Shown: piece after piece, positions 14,363 through 21,999 of the stretch
Layout: each line of letters opens with the position of its first letter
Numbering within the stretch: the stretch's first letter is position 1
IMG/VR virus record: IMGVR_UViG_3300042887_002493
Coordinates: 1-35,276 of that record
Source: a virus
Length of the DNA stretch: 35,276 nucleotides
Strand: one strand, 5' to 3'
Position numbers and translations under genes: made by a program
The notes under the pieces: generated by a model
Databases searched by the model: none
Seen by the model: only the letters and a program-made list of their open reading frames with translations
Told to the model about the DNA's origin: nothing

Positions 14363-17300
14363 ATGGCAGAAGTCACCGTAGAGTTTGGGGCCACCGATAC
14401 AGGGCTCGAAAAAACACTTGAGAATGTAAGGGCCGCAATGGCCGACTTAGAGACAAAGCAAAAAACCACAGCTATGTCTGCTGAGGATTTCATGCGTTCG
14501 ATGGCAGAAATGAAGAAGCTGCAAGGGACTGAGCAGCAGTTGCTCAAGATGATGGGGGCTACCGATCAGCTCGGGAAATCGCAAAAGGAAACCGCAAGCG
14601 GAACTGAAAAATTCGTCGATGCAATACAGGCTGTAGAAAAACCAACACAAACCGCAGCGCAGAGATTGACCTCGCTTCAGGGGGAAATTTCAGAACTGAA
14701 GGAAAAGACAAAATCAGCATCGCTCACCGAGGAGGAATTTGCTGACACATTAAAAAAAATCAGCCAACTCGAGGCGACCGAGAAGCGGTTAAAATCAATC
14801 GCTGGAGGAACTGAAGAGCTTGGAAAGATTAGCTTCGCCACCGATGAGAAGGTGGAGGAAGTGGACAAGAGCCTGATTGAGGTTGGAAATACAGCAGCCA
14901 AGACAGACCCGAAAATTAAAAAGCTCGGGGAGGGGATGAAATCATCAGGAACAGACGCAGAAACCTCCGGAGCTAAATTTAAGGTGGGCTTTGCCGATAT
15001 TGCAATCGGCGCGACCGTTGCGGGAGCAGCGGTAAAAGCGGGCATGCTTTTGATGGATGGGGCGTTTGCAGCCGTCAAAGGGACATTTGAGGCGTTCGGT
15101 AAGGCTCTCGACATGGGAAGCCGTATGCAAGACCTTTCAGACCGAACAGGAATCATGGCCGACAAGGCGATTGTGCTGGAGAGAGCATTTACAAATGCAG
15201 GCATCGAGGCGTCGGACTTCGGCGTGATTATTAACAAGATGCAGGACGGATTGATTTCTGCAAAGGAAGGATCAGGAAAAGCTGCTGATGCTTTAAGCAT
15301 GCTTGGCATAAGCTTTTCAGATATTGAAAAACTCAGCCCTGACCAGCAATTTAAAATCATTGGAAAAGCGATTGCGGGGATACAGGATCCGGCACAAAAA
15401 ACATCGCTTTCGATGGATTTATTTGGCCGATCAGGCGGCAAGATGAATCAGATTTTTGCCGACATGGACAAAAACATCGACGATGCCCAAAAGCAGCTTG
15501 GGAGCTTGCCGGAAGCGATGAAGAGGGTCGGAGGTGCATTTGATCGAATCGGGGAGAACATGCAAAATTCCAAGGCAAAGATTGTGGAATTTGCAGCGGG
15601 AATCCTGGACAGAATATCGCCTGCATTGGATGCTGTTTTTATTGCGCTGTCGCGAATTGATGCAACAAAATTAGGGCAAGACCTTGCAAAGGCATTTCTC
15701 GGGGCTGGGGACAACATGAAGAACTTCCAGCTTGCCATTGATGCAATCAACGGTGGGGACATGGTGACGGCTCTGAAAATCATGTTTAAGGCCATCGAGA
15801 TTCAAGTGATGGAAACAGGCAACATCATTTACAAAACATTGATTGCCTCATTTCAAACCGCTGGGGATTTTATTGAAAAGATTTTTTCAAGTGACGGGGC
15901 AGTGATGAAATCAATGCTCAGCCAAGCAAAACTTTTTGGCTATCAAATTATCGAGGAAGTCACGATGGCATTGGCTAAAGCCTTTAATGGAAATGCGCTA
16001 ACAAAGGGCCTATCGGATAGCATGGCCGATGCGTCTTACGAGGCAAAAGCAATGGGGACGATGATGGAAATTGAACTCGTCGGGGCGGGTCGCAAAATCA
16101 AAGAGCAATTCACGGAAGCCGGAGCAGCATTACCAAAATCATTTCAGACAAATTTTAAAAACGTCCAACCGCTTTTCACCAGCATTGCAGACAAGCAAAA
16201 GGAAATCCTCGAACTATCAACAAAAAATGCCCTCGCGGTAAATTCATCGCAGAAAGGATTAGAGGGAGTCGCGCAGCATCAGCAGAACATTCGGGATTTA
16301 ATCGAACAACAGAAAAAATCATCCGAGCCGATACCTGGAATACAGGAAAAAATTAAGGGCGAGGTGCAAAAAATTGAAGCTCTGCAAAAGGGAGTTACGG
16401 TCGCAACGCAGCAAACCGAAACAGCAGAAAATGGAGTAAATAATGCAGCTAAATCGACAAATAGCACGTTAGCGGATCAGTCCGCAAAGCGGGATCAGCT
16501 ATACCGTCAAGCAGCGGCACAAGCCACAAAGGAGTGGGAAGCCTCTAAACAAAAGGCTCAAAGTGTAGCTGACGAAATCGTAAGCACGCTGGAGCTCAGC
16601 AGAGCGAGAGCAGCGGGGAATGTGCCTTTTGAAAAGAGTTTGGCATACCTAAAGGAATTTAACAAGCTACAGGAGGAATACAGCAAGTACATGCCCGAGG
16701 AAAAGGCGAAGCAGCTTGCAGCGGAGATGGCAAAGGTCAAAGCACCATTGCAGACGATTGGTGATGAGTTGAAACGAATTGAGCAAATGAAAATCGACAA
16801 GCCGTTGCTTTCCGCAACTGAGGCCAGCAAAAAATTGAAAGAAGATTTGAAGAGCTTAGCGGTTGAGCTTGGAGGTGATTTTAGTGGATGGAGCGTGCAA
16901 GATTTGAGCAGGGCCATGGGGATTGATACGATGGGGAAGACATCTCAAGAAGCGATCGCGGCGGTGCAAAAAAACATCGACAATTTAAAAGCCTTACCAG
17001 TTATGTTCACCGCAAACGGGGATGGAATCATCCGCGAATACGACAAGGCGGGGAAAGATATTACAGATAAGCCATTGACCATTCAGGGGAGCCTGAGTGA
17101 CCTTCGGAAAAAATGGGATGAAATCGAAAAGGATATTACGAGAGAGCAAAAGCTGAAAGGGGATTTAACTCAGCTCAAGGATGCCGTTACCAAATTTTTT
17201 GCTGACCCAAAAAATTTGAACCTTAAAATTGAGGACGCGCAGAAGAAAATCGCAGAACTTGCAAACATTCCTGTTGCCGTAAAGCCCCAGATAGACAAAC

Positions 17301-17557
17301 CCGCATGGGATCAGCAGACAGCACAAATAAAGGCTGATGTAACCGTGAATGCAAGGGGCGGAGATGGTGGCGATGCTTCCTCAACTGGTGGAGAGGGAGG
17401 CGAAGGCGGCGAGGGCGGCGAGGGCGGAAGCACCGCAGATGGAACAGGAAAAAATGGAGCGGATGATGCCGCCGGAACGTGGGAATCAAACCTTCAAAAG
17501 ATCGCCGAAAACACAACACAGCTATTGCAAAAATTGCCTTCACCTGTGCTAATTTAA
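14363..17557 (+). CDS. Tail tape measure protein
   Basis: A 1064-residue protein, the longest in the window and placed after the chaperones. Residues about 20-200 are coiled-coil rich (LETKQKTTAMSAEDFMRSMAEMKKL, QGEISELKEKTKSASLTEEEF). About residues 208-245 form a hydrophobic Ala/Gly stretch (FADIAIGATVAGAAVKAGMLLMDGAFAAVKGTF), as in tape measure membrane segments. The pattern 'FTNAGIEASDFGVIINKMQDGLISAKEGSGKAADALSMLGIS' is the typical phage tail tape measure (TMP) region. Further coiled coils (650-900) and a Gly/Glu-rich tail (about 1000-1030) follow. It sets tail length and travels through the tube at injection. Long size and site make the assignment firm. Confidence 0.93.
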   Translation: MAEVTVEFGATDTGLEKTLENVRAAMADLETKQKTTAMSAEDFMRSMAEMKKLQGTEQQLLKMMGATDQLGKSQKETASGTEKFVDAIQAVEKPTQTAAQRLTSLQGEISELKEKTKSASLTEEEFADTLKKISQLEATEKRLKSIAGGTEELGKISFATDEKVEEVDKSLIEVGNTAAKTDPKIKKLGEGMKSSGTDAETSGAKFKVGFADIAIGATVAGAAVKAGMLLMDGAFAAVKGTFEAFGKALDMGSRMQDLSDRTGIMADKAIVLERAFTNAGIEASDFGVIINKMQDGLISAKEGSGKAADALSMLGISFSDIEKLSPDQQFKIIGKAIAGIQDPAQKTSLSMDLFGRSGGKMNQIFADMDKNIDDAQKQLGSLPEAMKRVGGAFDRIGENMQNSKAKIVEFAAGILDRISPALDAVFIALSRIDATKLGQDLAKAFLGAGDNMKNFQLAIDAINGGDMVTALKIMFKAIEIQVMETGNIIYKTLIASFQTAGDFIEKIFSSDGAVMKSMLSQAKLFGYQIIEEVTMALAKAFNGNALTKGLSDSMADASYEAKAMGTMMEIELVGAGRKIKEQFTEAGAALPKSFQTNFKNVQPLFTSIADKQKEILELSTKNALAVNSSQKGLEGVAQHQQNIRDLIEQQKKSSEPIPGIQEKIKGEVQKIEALQKGVTVATQQTETAENGVNNAAKSTNSTLADQSAKRDQLYRQAAAQATKEWEASKQKAQSVADEIVSTLELSRARAAGNVPFEKSLAYLKEFNKLQEEYSKYMPEEKAKQLAAEMAKVKAPLQTIGDELKRIEQMKIDKPLLSATEASKKLKEDLKSLAVELGGDFSGWSVQDLSRAMGIDTMGKTSQEAIAAVQKNIDNLKALPVMFTANGDGIIREYDKAGKDITDKPLTIQGSLSDLRKKWDEIEKDITREQKLKGDLTQLKDAVTKFFADPKNLNLKIEDAQKKIAELANIPVAVKPQIDKPAWDQQTAQIKADVTVNARGGDGGDASSTGGEGGEGGEGGEGGSTADGTGKNGADDAAGTWESNLQKIAENTTQLLQKLPSPVLI

Positions 17558-17560
17558 ATT

Positions 17561-18130
17561 ATGAGTTACGAATACCATGGAACGGATGACCCAGTTTTAC
17601 AGGCTGGGCAAAAAATAACAAACTGGGCGAGTGGACTGATGCAAGTGCAGCAAAACTACATGGTGAGATCGAATGATCTTGCCGCGCTTGAAGGCTTCCG
17701 AGCGGGAGATTTATTGGATGCGGAGAGCCCCGCATTAGATGGGCTATTCATTTTTCCAGAACCGAGCTATGCGGACTTAGGAAATGGATTCGCTCAGATT
17801 GATGTTTCAGCTTATGGACGTAGAAAATTAGAACCTGAGGTGAGGTATGAATCCGAAACGAAATCGCTTTTAAATACAACGACAGCAACGGCAACCGTTT
17901 CCTGCATTGTTTCAACTCCGGTGCTGGTGCTCGTAGTTAAAACAGGCGACCCTGTTTTATTAACGCCAAGCACATATGCCTCACTTATTGACGTGACTCG
18001 CGCAGACGGATCGCCATTAGCTCCGCTCGTATTGGCTCCAAAGCTTACATTGGCTTCAATCGCGACGCAATCGTTTGGATTTTTTTCAGAAGCTACCGTA
18101 CGATTTCTTAACACAAGCACCGTATCATGA
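17561..18130 (+). CDS. Distal tail protein candidate
   Basis: A 189-residue protein directly after the tape measure gene. The N-terminus 'SYEYHGTDDPVLQAGQKITNWASGLMQVQQNYMVRSND' is helical; the C-terminal half has Val/Thr/Ala-rich strands (TTTATATVSCIVSTPVLVLVVKTGDPV). I do not recognise the family. By position it should be a distal tail or tail-tip protein. ATGA overlap with the next gene at 18127-18130. Its start follows 'ctaatttaaatt' without Shine-Dalgarno. Confidence 0.5.
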   Translation: MSYEYHGTDDPVLQAGQKITNWASGLMQVQQNYMVRSNDLAALEGFRAGDLLDAESPALDGLFIFPEPSYADLGNGFAQIDVSAYGRRKLEPEVRYESETKSLLNTTTATATVSCIVSTPVLVLVVKTGDPVLLTPSTYASLIDVTRADGSPLAPLVLAPKLTLASIATQSFGFFSEATVRFLNTSTVS

Positions 18131-18654
18131 CCTTACCCGTCGATTTCACAGGAGTTTCAAAAGGTGGGGGATCAGGTGGATCAGGCTACCCATATCAAAT
18201 TAGTGCAAGAGATTTGATGGCAAACTTTGCTGCGGCGGCATTGGATGTTCAAGGCGGGGAGATTACACAAGCAGGAGGAAGTGCCGGAGGGCAAGCAATT
18301 AGGCTGCTTATATTGCCTGCCGTTGCAAAAAGTGGATCGTACTCAGACCTTATTGAAAAACCAGATTCTAACAATCTGCAAGGATTCGCTGCTGTTGCAT
18401 TTAGCGGAGTTTATGCTGATCTTGGGGGAATACCGAATTCAGGAGACCCGCAGGGATTTTCTACCGTTGCATTTTCTGGCTCTTACAATGATTTATTGAA
18501 TAAACCATCTTTGGCAAATGTGGCATATTCTGGCTCATACAATGATTTAACAAATAAGCCCTATGCGGTGCCTAATCCTCCAAGTGGCGGCACTTATGTG
18601 CTATCCAACGGCGGCTGGATAGGCACTACGCCTTGCCCACCACCTCCAGCATAA
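18127..18654 (+). CDS. Tail fibre-like protein with shaft repeats
   Basis: A 175-residue protein with four copies of a degenerate 14-residue unit like 'A-x-SGSYxDLxxKP': 'VAKSGSYSDLIEKP', 'VAFSGVYADLGGIP', 'VAFSGSYNDLLNKP', 'VAYSGSYNDLTNKP' (about residues 65-145). This unit is the well-known shaft repeat of phage tail fibres. The N-terminal 'GGGSGGSGYPYQ' is a flexible linker and the C-terminus is Pro/Cys-rich (TTPCPPPPA). It probably forms a short fibre at the tail tip that contacts the host surface. It is very short for a fibre, so it may be an adapter that joins the next Cys-rich protein. Confidence 0.7.
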   Translation: MTLPVDFTGVSKGGGSGGSGYPYQISARDLMANFAAAALDVQGGEITQAGGSAGGQAIRLLILPAVAKSGSYSDLIEKPDSNNLQGFAAVAFSGVYADLGGIPNSGDPQGFSTVAFSGSYNDLLNKPSLANVAYSGSYNDLTNKPYAVPNPPSGGTYVLSNGGWIGTTPCPPPPA

Positions 18655-18655
18655 A

Positions 18656-19069
18656 ATGGCCATCTACACCTTAAACGGATCAGTATTGCTTGTGGATGGG
18701 GGAATCAGAAATTGCTGCTGCGATCAACCGACTGATTGCAACTATAATACGGTAGACGTTCCTGCAAACCGAGGGTTTAGAACAGGAACAGGCGTTTTTA
18801 TTACAAATGCTTTGCCTTATTTATCTGTTAGCTCATGGGGAGAAATTACCTTAATTCCAGAGAAGCCGCCCGACCCCGCTGTTATATTTAACGCGCCAGC
18901 ACAGCTGCAAATTTACGTCGGAGCCACAATGGTTGCTTATGGGGAAACTTTTTCTGACAGGCTGATGACTGAACGTGGGCAGGTATTTTTTCGGATACAA
19001 GACACCGGACGTTTTGATAACAGCGGATCGTACAGCTGCTTCGCCTCCGCTTGCCCTTTCGCGTATTAA
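18656..19069 (+). CDS. Cys-rich small tail-region protein
   Basis: A 137-residue protein with a cluster of Cys: 'NCCCDQPTDCNYN' (about residues 20-32) and two more in 'SYSCFASACPFAY' at the C-terminus, six in all. Such a Cys pattern is unusual in phage tail proteins made in the cytoplasm and suggests disulfides. The next gene encodes a sulfhydryl oxidase of the Erv1/ALR type. The rest is beta-prone (ALPYLSVSSWGEITLIPEKPP, AQLQIYVGATMVAYGE). No family recognised. It starts 2 bases after the stop of the fibre-like gene. Confidence 0.6.
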   Translation: MAIYTLNGSVLLVDGGIRNCCCDQPTDCNYNTVDVPANRGFRTGTGVFITNALPYLSVSSWGEITLIPEKPPDPAVIFNAPAQLQIYVGATMVAYGETFSDRLMTERGQVFFRIQDTGRFDNSGSYSCFASACPFAY

Positions 19070-19082
19070 AATAGACGTTGCA

Positions 19083-19457
19083 ATGAATGCTGCTGAAAAA
19101 ATGGAGCATTGGGATTTTTTAAATAAGCAGCAAAAATTGCGTCAAGAAAAATACAAAGCGAAAAGCCCAGCAAAGGATTTATCAAAGATTGAGGAGTGGG
19201 GGCCCGTGCTATGGGAGAGCTTTCACAATAAAACAAGGGAGCCTATTGAGAATACAGGGGCTCACCGCAAATGGTTTTTAGATTTTGCAATGTGGATTCC
19301 ATGTGCAACATGCCGTCTGCACTACATCCAGCTCCTGCACAAAATTCCGTTCAATTTCAATAGCCAAGACAGCCTTTGCAGATGGGGAGTTGAGTTGCAC
19401 AACGCAGTAAATATCAACCTCGGCAAGCCAATTTTTCCCTTTGACAAAAATGCATAA
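19083..19457 (+). CDS. Erv1/ALR-type FAD sulfhydryl oxidase
   Basis: A 124-residue protein from ATG 19083; a longer in-frame start at 18975 would overlap the gene before it. The ERV/ALR signature is clear: 'WGPVLWESFHNKT', then the catalytic C74-A-T-C77 in 'IPCATCRLHY', and 'LHNAVNINLGKPIFPF' with His106/Asn107/Asn110, the HNxxN FAD-binding motif. The family catalyses disulfide formation by passing electrons to O2 through FAD. There is no signal peptide, so it acts in the cytoplasm. It stands directly after the Cys-rich tail protein, which is a likely substrate. Such enzymes are known from large eukaryotic viruses and some phages. Function by family is strong; substrate is inferred. Confidence 0.85.
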   Translation: MNAAEKMEHWDFLNKQQKLRQEKYKAKSPAKDLSKIEEWGPVLWESFHNKTREPIENTGAHRKWFLDFAMWIPCATCRLHYIQLLHKIPFNFNSQDSLCRWGVELHNAVNINLGKPIFPFDKNA

Positions 19458-19460
19458 TAA

Positions 19461-20198
19461 ATGGCCCGCAATATTTACATCGACACAACCTCGCGGAGGC
19501 TCGCCGCAAGTGCGACAAGCCTTTCTCCGGCTCTTCGCCAATCTTTTACTCAGGGAGACACGGAGCAAGTAAATTTATTTTTCCTACAATCGACTGGGGC
19601 AACCGTAACCCCTTTTACTTACATCAATACCTCCGGACAGAGTGTTCGCATGAGCGTTGGGTTTCGGGCATTCAATGTGCCAGAAATTGATGGGAGTTAC
19701 TCGCTCGGATTTTCCGCCGTAACAGGAGGACAGATCACTTGGGGATCGAATGCAACAACCGTTGCCAGCTCATTGAATGCAATCACTTCAATCGTTTCGG
19801 CTGGTGGAGTGATGGTCACAGGAGATGGCAAGGATGGATTCATCGTGCGATTCAACTCTAACGGGGTGCAAAGCGGTTTAACATCCGACACAAGCCGACT
19901 TGTCCCTTCCGTAGTTTGCTCAACAGGAATCAGGCTTGCAGGATCCGCAACAAGCCCGAGCGTTCAAACATTGACATTCAACCAAGTTGCCGCCGTCGAT
20001 CAATCATCATGGGGAGCAGTTACAGGGACAACGCCATACAGATTTGCATCACTCGCCTTCAGCAGCAATGACATGGCAATCTTATTGCAAAACAATTCGC
20101 ATATCGTTGCCGATTTGGAAATACAGCTTACAAATGGATCAGATATTGCAACCTACATTGTGACTCAATGCGTGGTAAACAAACAACTTATTCCCTGA
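19461..20198 (+). CDS. Structural tail-tip or receptor-binding candidate
   Basis: A 245-residue beta-rich protein with N-terminal 'ARNIYIDTTSRRLAASATSLSPALRQSFTQGDTEQVNLFFLQSTG' and later 'SVGFRAFNVPEIDGSYSLGFSAVTGGQITWGSN' and 'HIVADLEIQLTNGSDIATYIVTQCVV'. The opening is similar in style to phage baseplate/tail-tip proteins that present a small beta-sandwich. No family recognised. It follows the sulfhydryl oxidase by 3 bases and precedes the lysis genes by an overlapping TGATG, so it is the last structural gene. Two Cys (about 148 and 236) might matter. Confidence 0.5.
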   Translation: MARNIYIDTTSRRLAASATSLSPALRQSFTQGDTEQVNLFFLQSTGATVTPFTYINTSGQSVRMSVGFRAFNVPEIDGSYSLGFSAVTGGQITWGSNATTVASSLNAITSIVSAGGVMVTGDGKDGFIVRFNSNGVQSGLTSDTSRLVPSVVCSTGIRLAGSATSPSVQTLTFNQVAAVDQSSWGAVTGTTPYRFASLAFSSNDMAILLQNNSHIVADLEIQLTNGSDIATYIVTQCVVNKQLIP

Positions 20199-20362
20199 TG
20201 GACTCACACGCGCACGCTCTCATTGGAGGATTTGCAAGTGGGACAGCTGTGCTGATTTCATTTTCGGAGCTTGAAGCATGGCTCAGGCTCGCCTCGCTTT
20301 TTATCGGAATTGCAATCGGACTTGTTTCACTTTTCAACATGATTAGAAAACCAAAAAAATGA
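20198..20362 (+). CDS. Small membrane protein, holin candidate
   Basis: A 54-residue protein from ATG 20198, directly on the previous stop. It has a hydrophobic first segment (HALIGGFASGTAVLISF, about residues 6-22) and a second (LASLFIGIAIGLVSLFNMI, about 32-50), then a basic tail (RKPKK): a two-segment holin-like topology. The location just before another membrane protein, a lipoprotein and an M15 peptidase supports a lysis function. An alternative start 10 codons upstream is less likely. No family name. Confidence 0.55.
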   Translation: MDSHAHALIGGFASGTAVLISFSELEAWLRLASLFIGIAIGLVSLFNMIRKPKK

Positions 20363-20523
20363 AGGAAATTTACGCGAGACTAAAACAGCCGTCGACTTAT
20401 CGTGGATTGGCAATACTGATGGGCGTTGTAGGGGTAACCCTTGAGCCCTCAAAGTGGGATGCGATTGGAGCAGCGGTCGCAGCATTGGTCGGATTGGTGG
20501 AGGTTTTCAGAAACGAAAAATGA
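20359..20523 (+). CDS. Second small holin-like membrane protein
   Basis: A 54-residue protein, ATGA-coupled to the gene before. Sequence features: a polar N-terminus 'MKEIYARLKQPSTYRGLAILMGVVGVTLEP', a hydrophobic segment (residues 16-28) and a second (AIGAAVAALVGLVEVF, 35-50), ending NEK. The L-x-x-P-S-T-x-x-G-L-A-x-L pattern is common in small phage membrane proteins annotated as putative holins. It would form pores or support the endolysin. Its stop overlaps the next ATG (ATGA at 20520-20523). Confidence 0.65.
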   Translation: MKEIYARLKQPSTYRGLAILMGVVGVTLEPSKWDAIGAAVAALVGLVEVFRNEK

Positions 20524-20696
20524 ACGCAAGAACGCTTGCTCTTTGGATGGTGATTTTCGCTTTCGCCTGCTTGGGCATGGCATTTTTGACTTCCTGCGCC
20601 GGCGGAGCATTCTCAACTCCGCAGCTCTGTGTTAAAACAGACTACGGAACATTCTGCTATCAGCCGGAATTTGCCAGAACCTTAAAGGACAAATGA
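20520..20696 (+). CDS. Small lipoprotein, o-spanin candidate
   Basis: A 58-residue protein with a signal peptide (NARTLALWMVIFAFACLGMAFLTSC, hydrophobic core) ending in a lipobox, L-T-S-C, with Cys25 as the lipidated residue. The mature part is short and has two more Cys (CVKTDYGTFCYQPE). It sits inside the lysis cassette before the endopeptidase, where o-spanin lipoproteins (Rz1-like) occur, but no i-spanin gene was recognised. Could also be another lipoprotein. The lipobox is clear; the spanin role is inference. Confidence 0.65.
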   Translation: MNARTLALWMVIFAFACLGMAFLTSCAGGAFSTPQLCVKTDYGTFCYQPEFARTLKDK

Positions 20697-21145
20697 TTTT
20701 CGATGAGCGGACAGAGCGGAATATCAAAACGCTGCATCCGATAGCTCAAAAGAAGGCTCGCGAATTTATGCAGCTAATCGTGCCGATGATGGGCAAATCG
20801 GGGATTACAGCAAGAATCATTTCAGGACTCCGAACATTTGCCGAACAGGACATCTTGTATGCAAAGGGCAGAAGTACTCCAGGACCAAGGGTAACCTCGG
20901 CCAAGGGGGGATTTAGCAATCATAACTACGGAACAGCTTGGGACGTAGGGCTTTTCAATGGCAAGCAGTACTTGGACGAGTCACCATTTTACAAAGAATG
21001 CGGAGCAGCGGGAAAATCTTTGGGCATCGAGTGGGGAGGGGATTGGCAATCATTCAAAGATGAGCCGCATTTTCAGGTGCCGACCGGACTTTCCCTTGCT
21101 CAAATGAGACAGAGAGTGAAAGAGGGAAAAGACATTTTCGCATAA
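20693..21145 (+). CDS. M15-family peptidase, endolysin candidate
   Basis: A 150-residue peptidase of the VanY/CwlK/T5-endolysin type (M15). Zinc ligands are visible: His77 in 'SNHNYGTAWDVG', Asp84 in the same motif and His126 in 'DEPHFQVP'; Asp123/Glu124 is the likely catalytic acid. The upstream 'ISGLRTFAEQDILYAKGRSTPG' is a standard part of L-Ala-D-Glu peptidases. It would cut peptidoglycan cross-peptides at lysis. No signal peptide, so export needs the holin. ATGA overlap with the lipoprotein gene. Confidence 0.92.
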   Translation: MIFDERTERNIKTLHPIAQKKAREFMQLIVPMMGKSGITARIISGLRTFAEQDILYAKGRSTPGPRVTSAKGGFSNHNYGTAWDVGLFNGKQYLDESPFYKECGAAGKSLGIEWGGDWQSFKDEPHFQVPTGLSLAQMRQRVKEGKDIFA

Positions 21146-21210
21146 TTTTCTGCATTGACGTTCTGAACGAAGTCAAGACAGCACGACAAAAAGACAAAAA
21201 CTTTTTTTTC

Positions 21211-21233
21211 ACAAAAAGCTTTTGTTTTTTTTT
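21211..21233 (+). terminator. A/T-rich hairpin with T-run after lysis genes
   Basis: ACAAAA/TTTTGT stem (21211-21216 with 21220-21225) with a three-base loop, followed by eight T. Short and AT-only, so weak, but well placed between the lysis cassette and the next operon. Confidence 0.55.
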
Positions 21234-21255
21234 GCGTTTGGAATCTTGTCGACAT

Positions 21256-21276
21256 CGGTGAGGGGAATCCTCGCCG
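21256..21276 (+). other. Leader hairpin before 21309 gene
   Basis: An 8-bp stem CGGTGAGG/CCTCGCCG (21256-21263 with 21269-21276, one G-U pair) around GGAAT. It is followed by an A-rich leader (aaaaaccagat) before the ATG at 21309. The layout, hairpin then A-rich leader, is the same as at 34002-34056. A promoter probably lies within 21146-21250, which holds no gene. Confidence 0.5.
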
Positions 21277-21308
21277 AAACCAAAACCTAAAAAATAGAAA
21301 AACCAGAT

Positions 21309-21614
21309 ATGAAAATCAAAAACCAAAAAATCCAAAACGCTTGGGAAAAAGGAATCGCCGCAAAATGTGGAAGCATCAGAACAGATGGGACTGATGTTTG
21401 GCTCCATGACAACAAAATCATTCAAACCCATGGGGAGGTGATTTTCGCCTGCCTCGCAGGGTGGAATACCCCAACGACCCGCACGGCATTGAATGACATA
21501 TTGAGCAACTGCTGGGGATTAAGTGGAAATGCTCCGAGATTCACCCAAAAAGATTTTACTCCCTTTTACAATGGGGAGCAAATTTCTTCCACCGAATGGG
21601 TGAAAATCAACTGA
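21309..21614 (+). CDS. Hypothetical early protein
   Basis: A 101-residue protein that I do not recognise. N-terminal basic start 'KIKNQKIQNAWEKGIAAKC', then strands and helices ('DGTDVWLHDNKIIQTHGEVIFACLAGWNTPTTRTALNDIL', 'NGEQISSTEWVKIN'). It opens the replication/recombination block, after an A-rich leader (aaaaaccagatATG). The pattern GW-T-T-R-T-A-L-N-D occurs in phage-type small proteins but no function is known. Confidence 0.6.
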   Translation: MKIKNQKIQNAWEKGIAAKCGSIRTDGTDVWLHDNKIIQTHGEVIFACLAGWNTPTTRTALNDILSNCWGLSGNAPRFTQKDFTPFYNGEQISSTEWVKIN

Positions 21615-21631
21615 TCAACTAAGGAAAAAAA

Positions 21632-21844
21632 ATGACAACATCTAAAACAGAAATGGCAATCGCTCGGTACGGCCTCAACACTTGTTACGAGGCATACAAA
21701 ATGAATGAGGAGGGAGAGGGGGCCTCAACAATCGGCATTTACCTCGGGCTGACAACCCGACAAGCTGATGCCGCAATCAACGCCGGAAGGGAACTGACCT
21801 TTTTATTTCATGGAAGCATTGAACTGGTGGAGGAAACAAAATGA
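21632..21844 (+). CDS. Small hypothetical protein
   Basis: A 70-residue protein, helical and mildly acidic, with 'EMAIARYGLNTCYEAYKMNEEGEGASTIGIYLGLTTRQADAAINAGRELTF'. The segment TIGIYLGLTTRQADAAINAGRE looks like a helix-turn-helix-type region (I-G-x-x-L-G-L-T-x-R-Q-A-D-A-A-I-N), so it may bind DNA. No family named. Its ATG has an A-rich leader and its stop overlaps the next start. Confidence 0.55.
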   Translation: MTTSKTEMAIARYGLNTCYEAYKMNEEGEGASTIGIYLGLTTRQADAAINAGRELTFLFHGSIELVEETK

Positions 21845-21999
21845 GCCACTGGCAATTTCTCGCAATTTATCTGGCCGGATGCATCCTCGCTTTTATGGCT
21901 GGGCATACAATCGGCTTCTTACGGGCCAGCAATCGAGCCGAGGATGAGCGCAGATGGTGGATGAATCGCCAGAACAGAAGGGAGGGCAACGGGCAATGA
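21841..21999 (+). CDS. Small single-span membrane protein
   Basis: A 52-residue protein, ATGA-coupled to the upstream gene. Hydrophobic segment 'FLAIYLAGCILAFMAGHTIGFL' (residues 6-27) followed by a basic/polar cytoplasmic tail (NRAEDERRWWMNRQNRREG). N-out/C-in is likely by the positive-inside rule. Unknown role. Confidence 0.55.
   Translation: MSHWQFLAIYLAGCILAFMAGHTIGFLRASNRAEDERRWWMNRQNRREGNGQ

Noticed and set aside
14677-15441. Long reverse-strand frame within the tape measure gene
   Set aside because: Ser/Pro-rich translation typical of a shadow of an A-rich gene; no start signal, and all supported genes are on the + strand.
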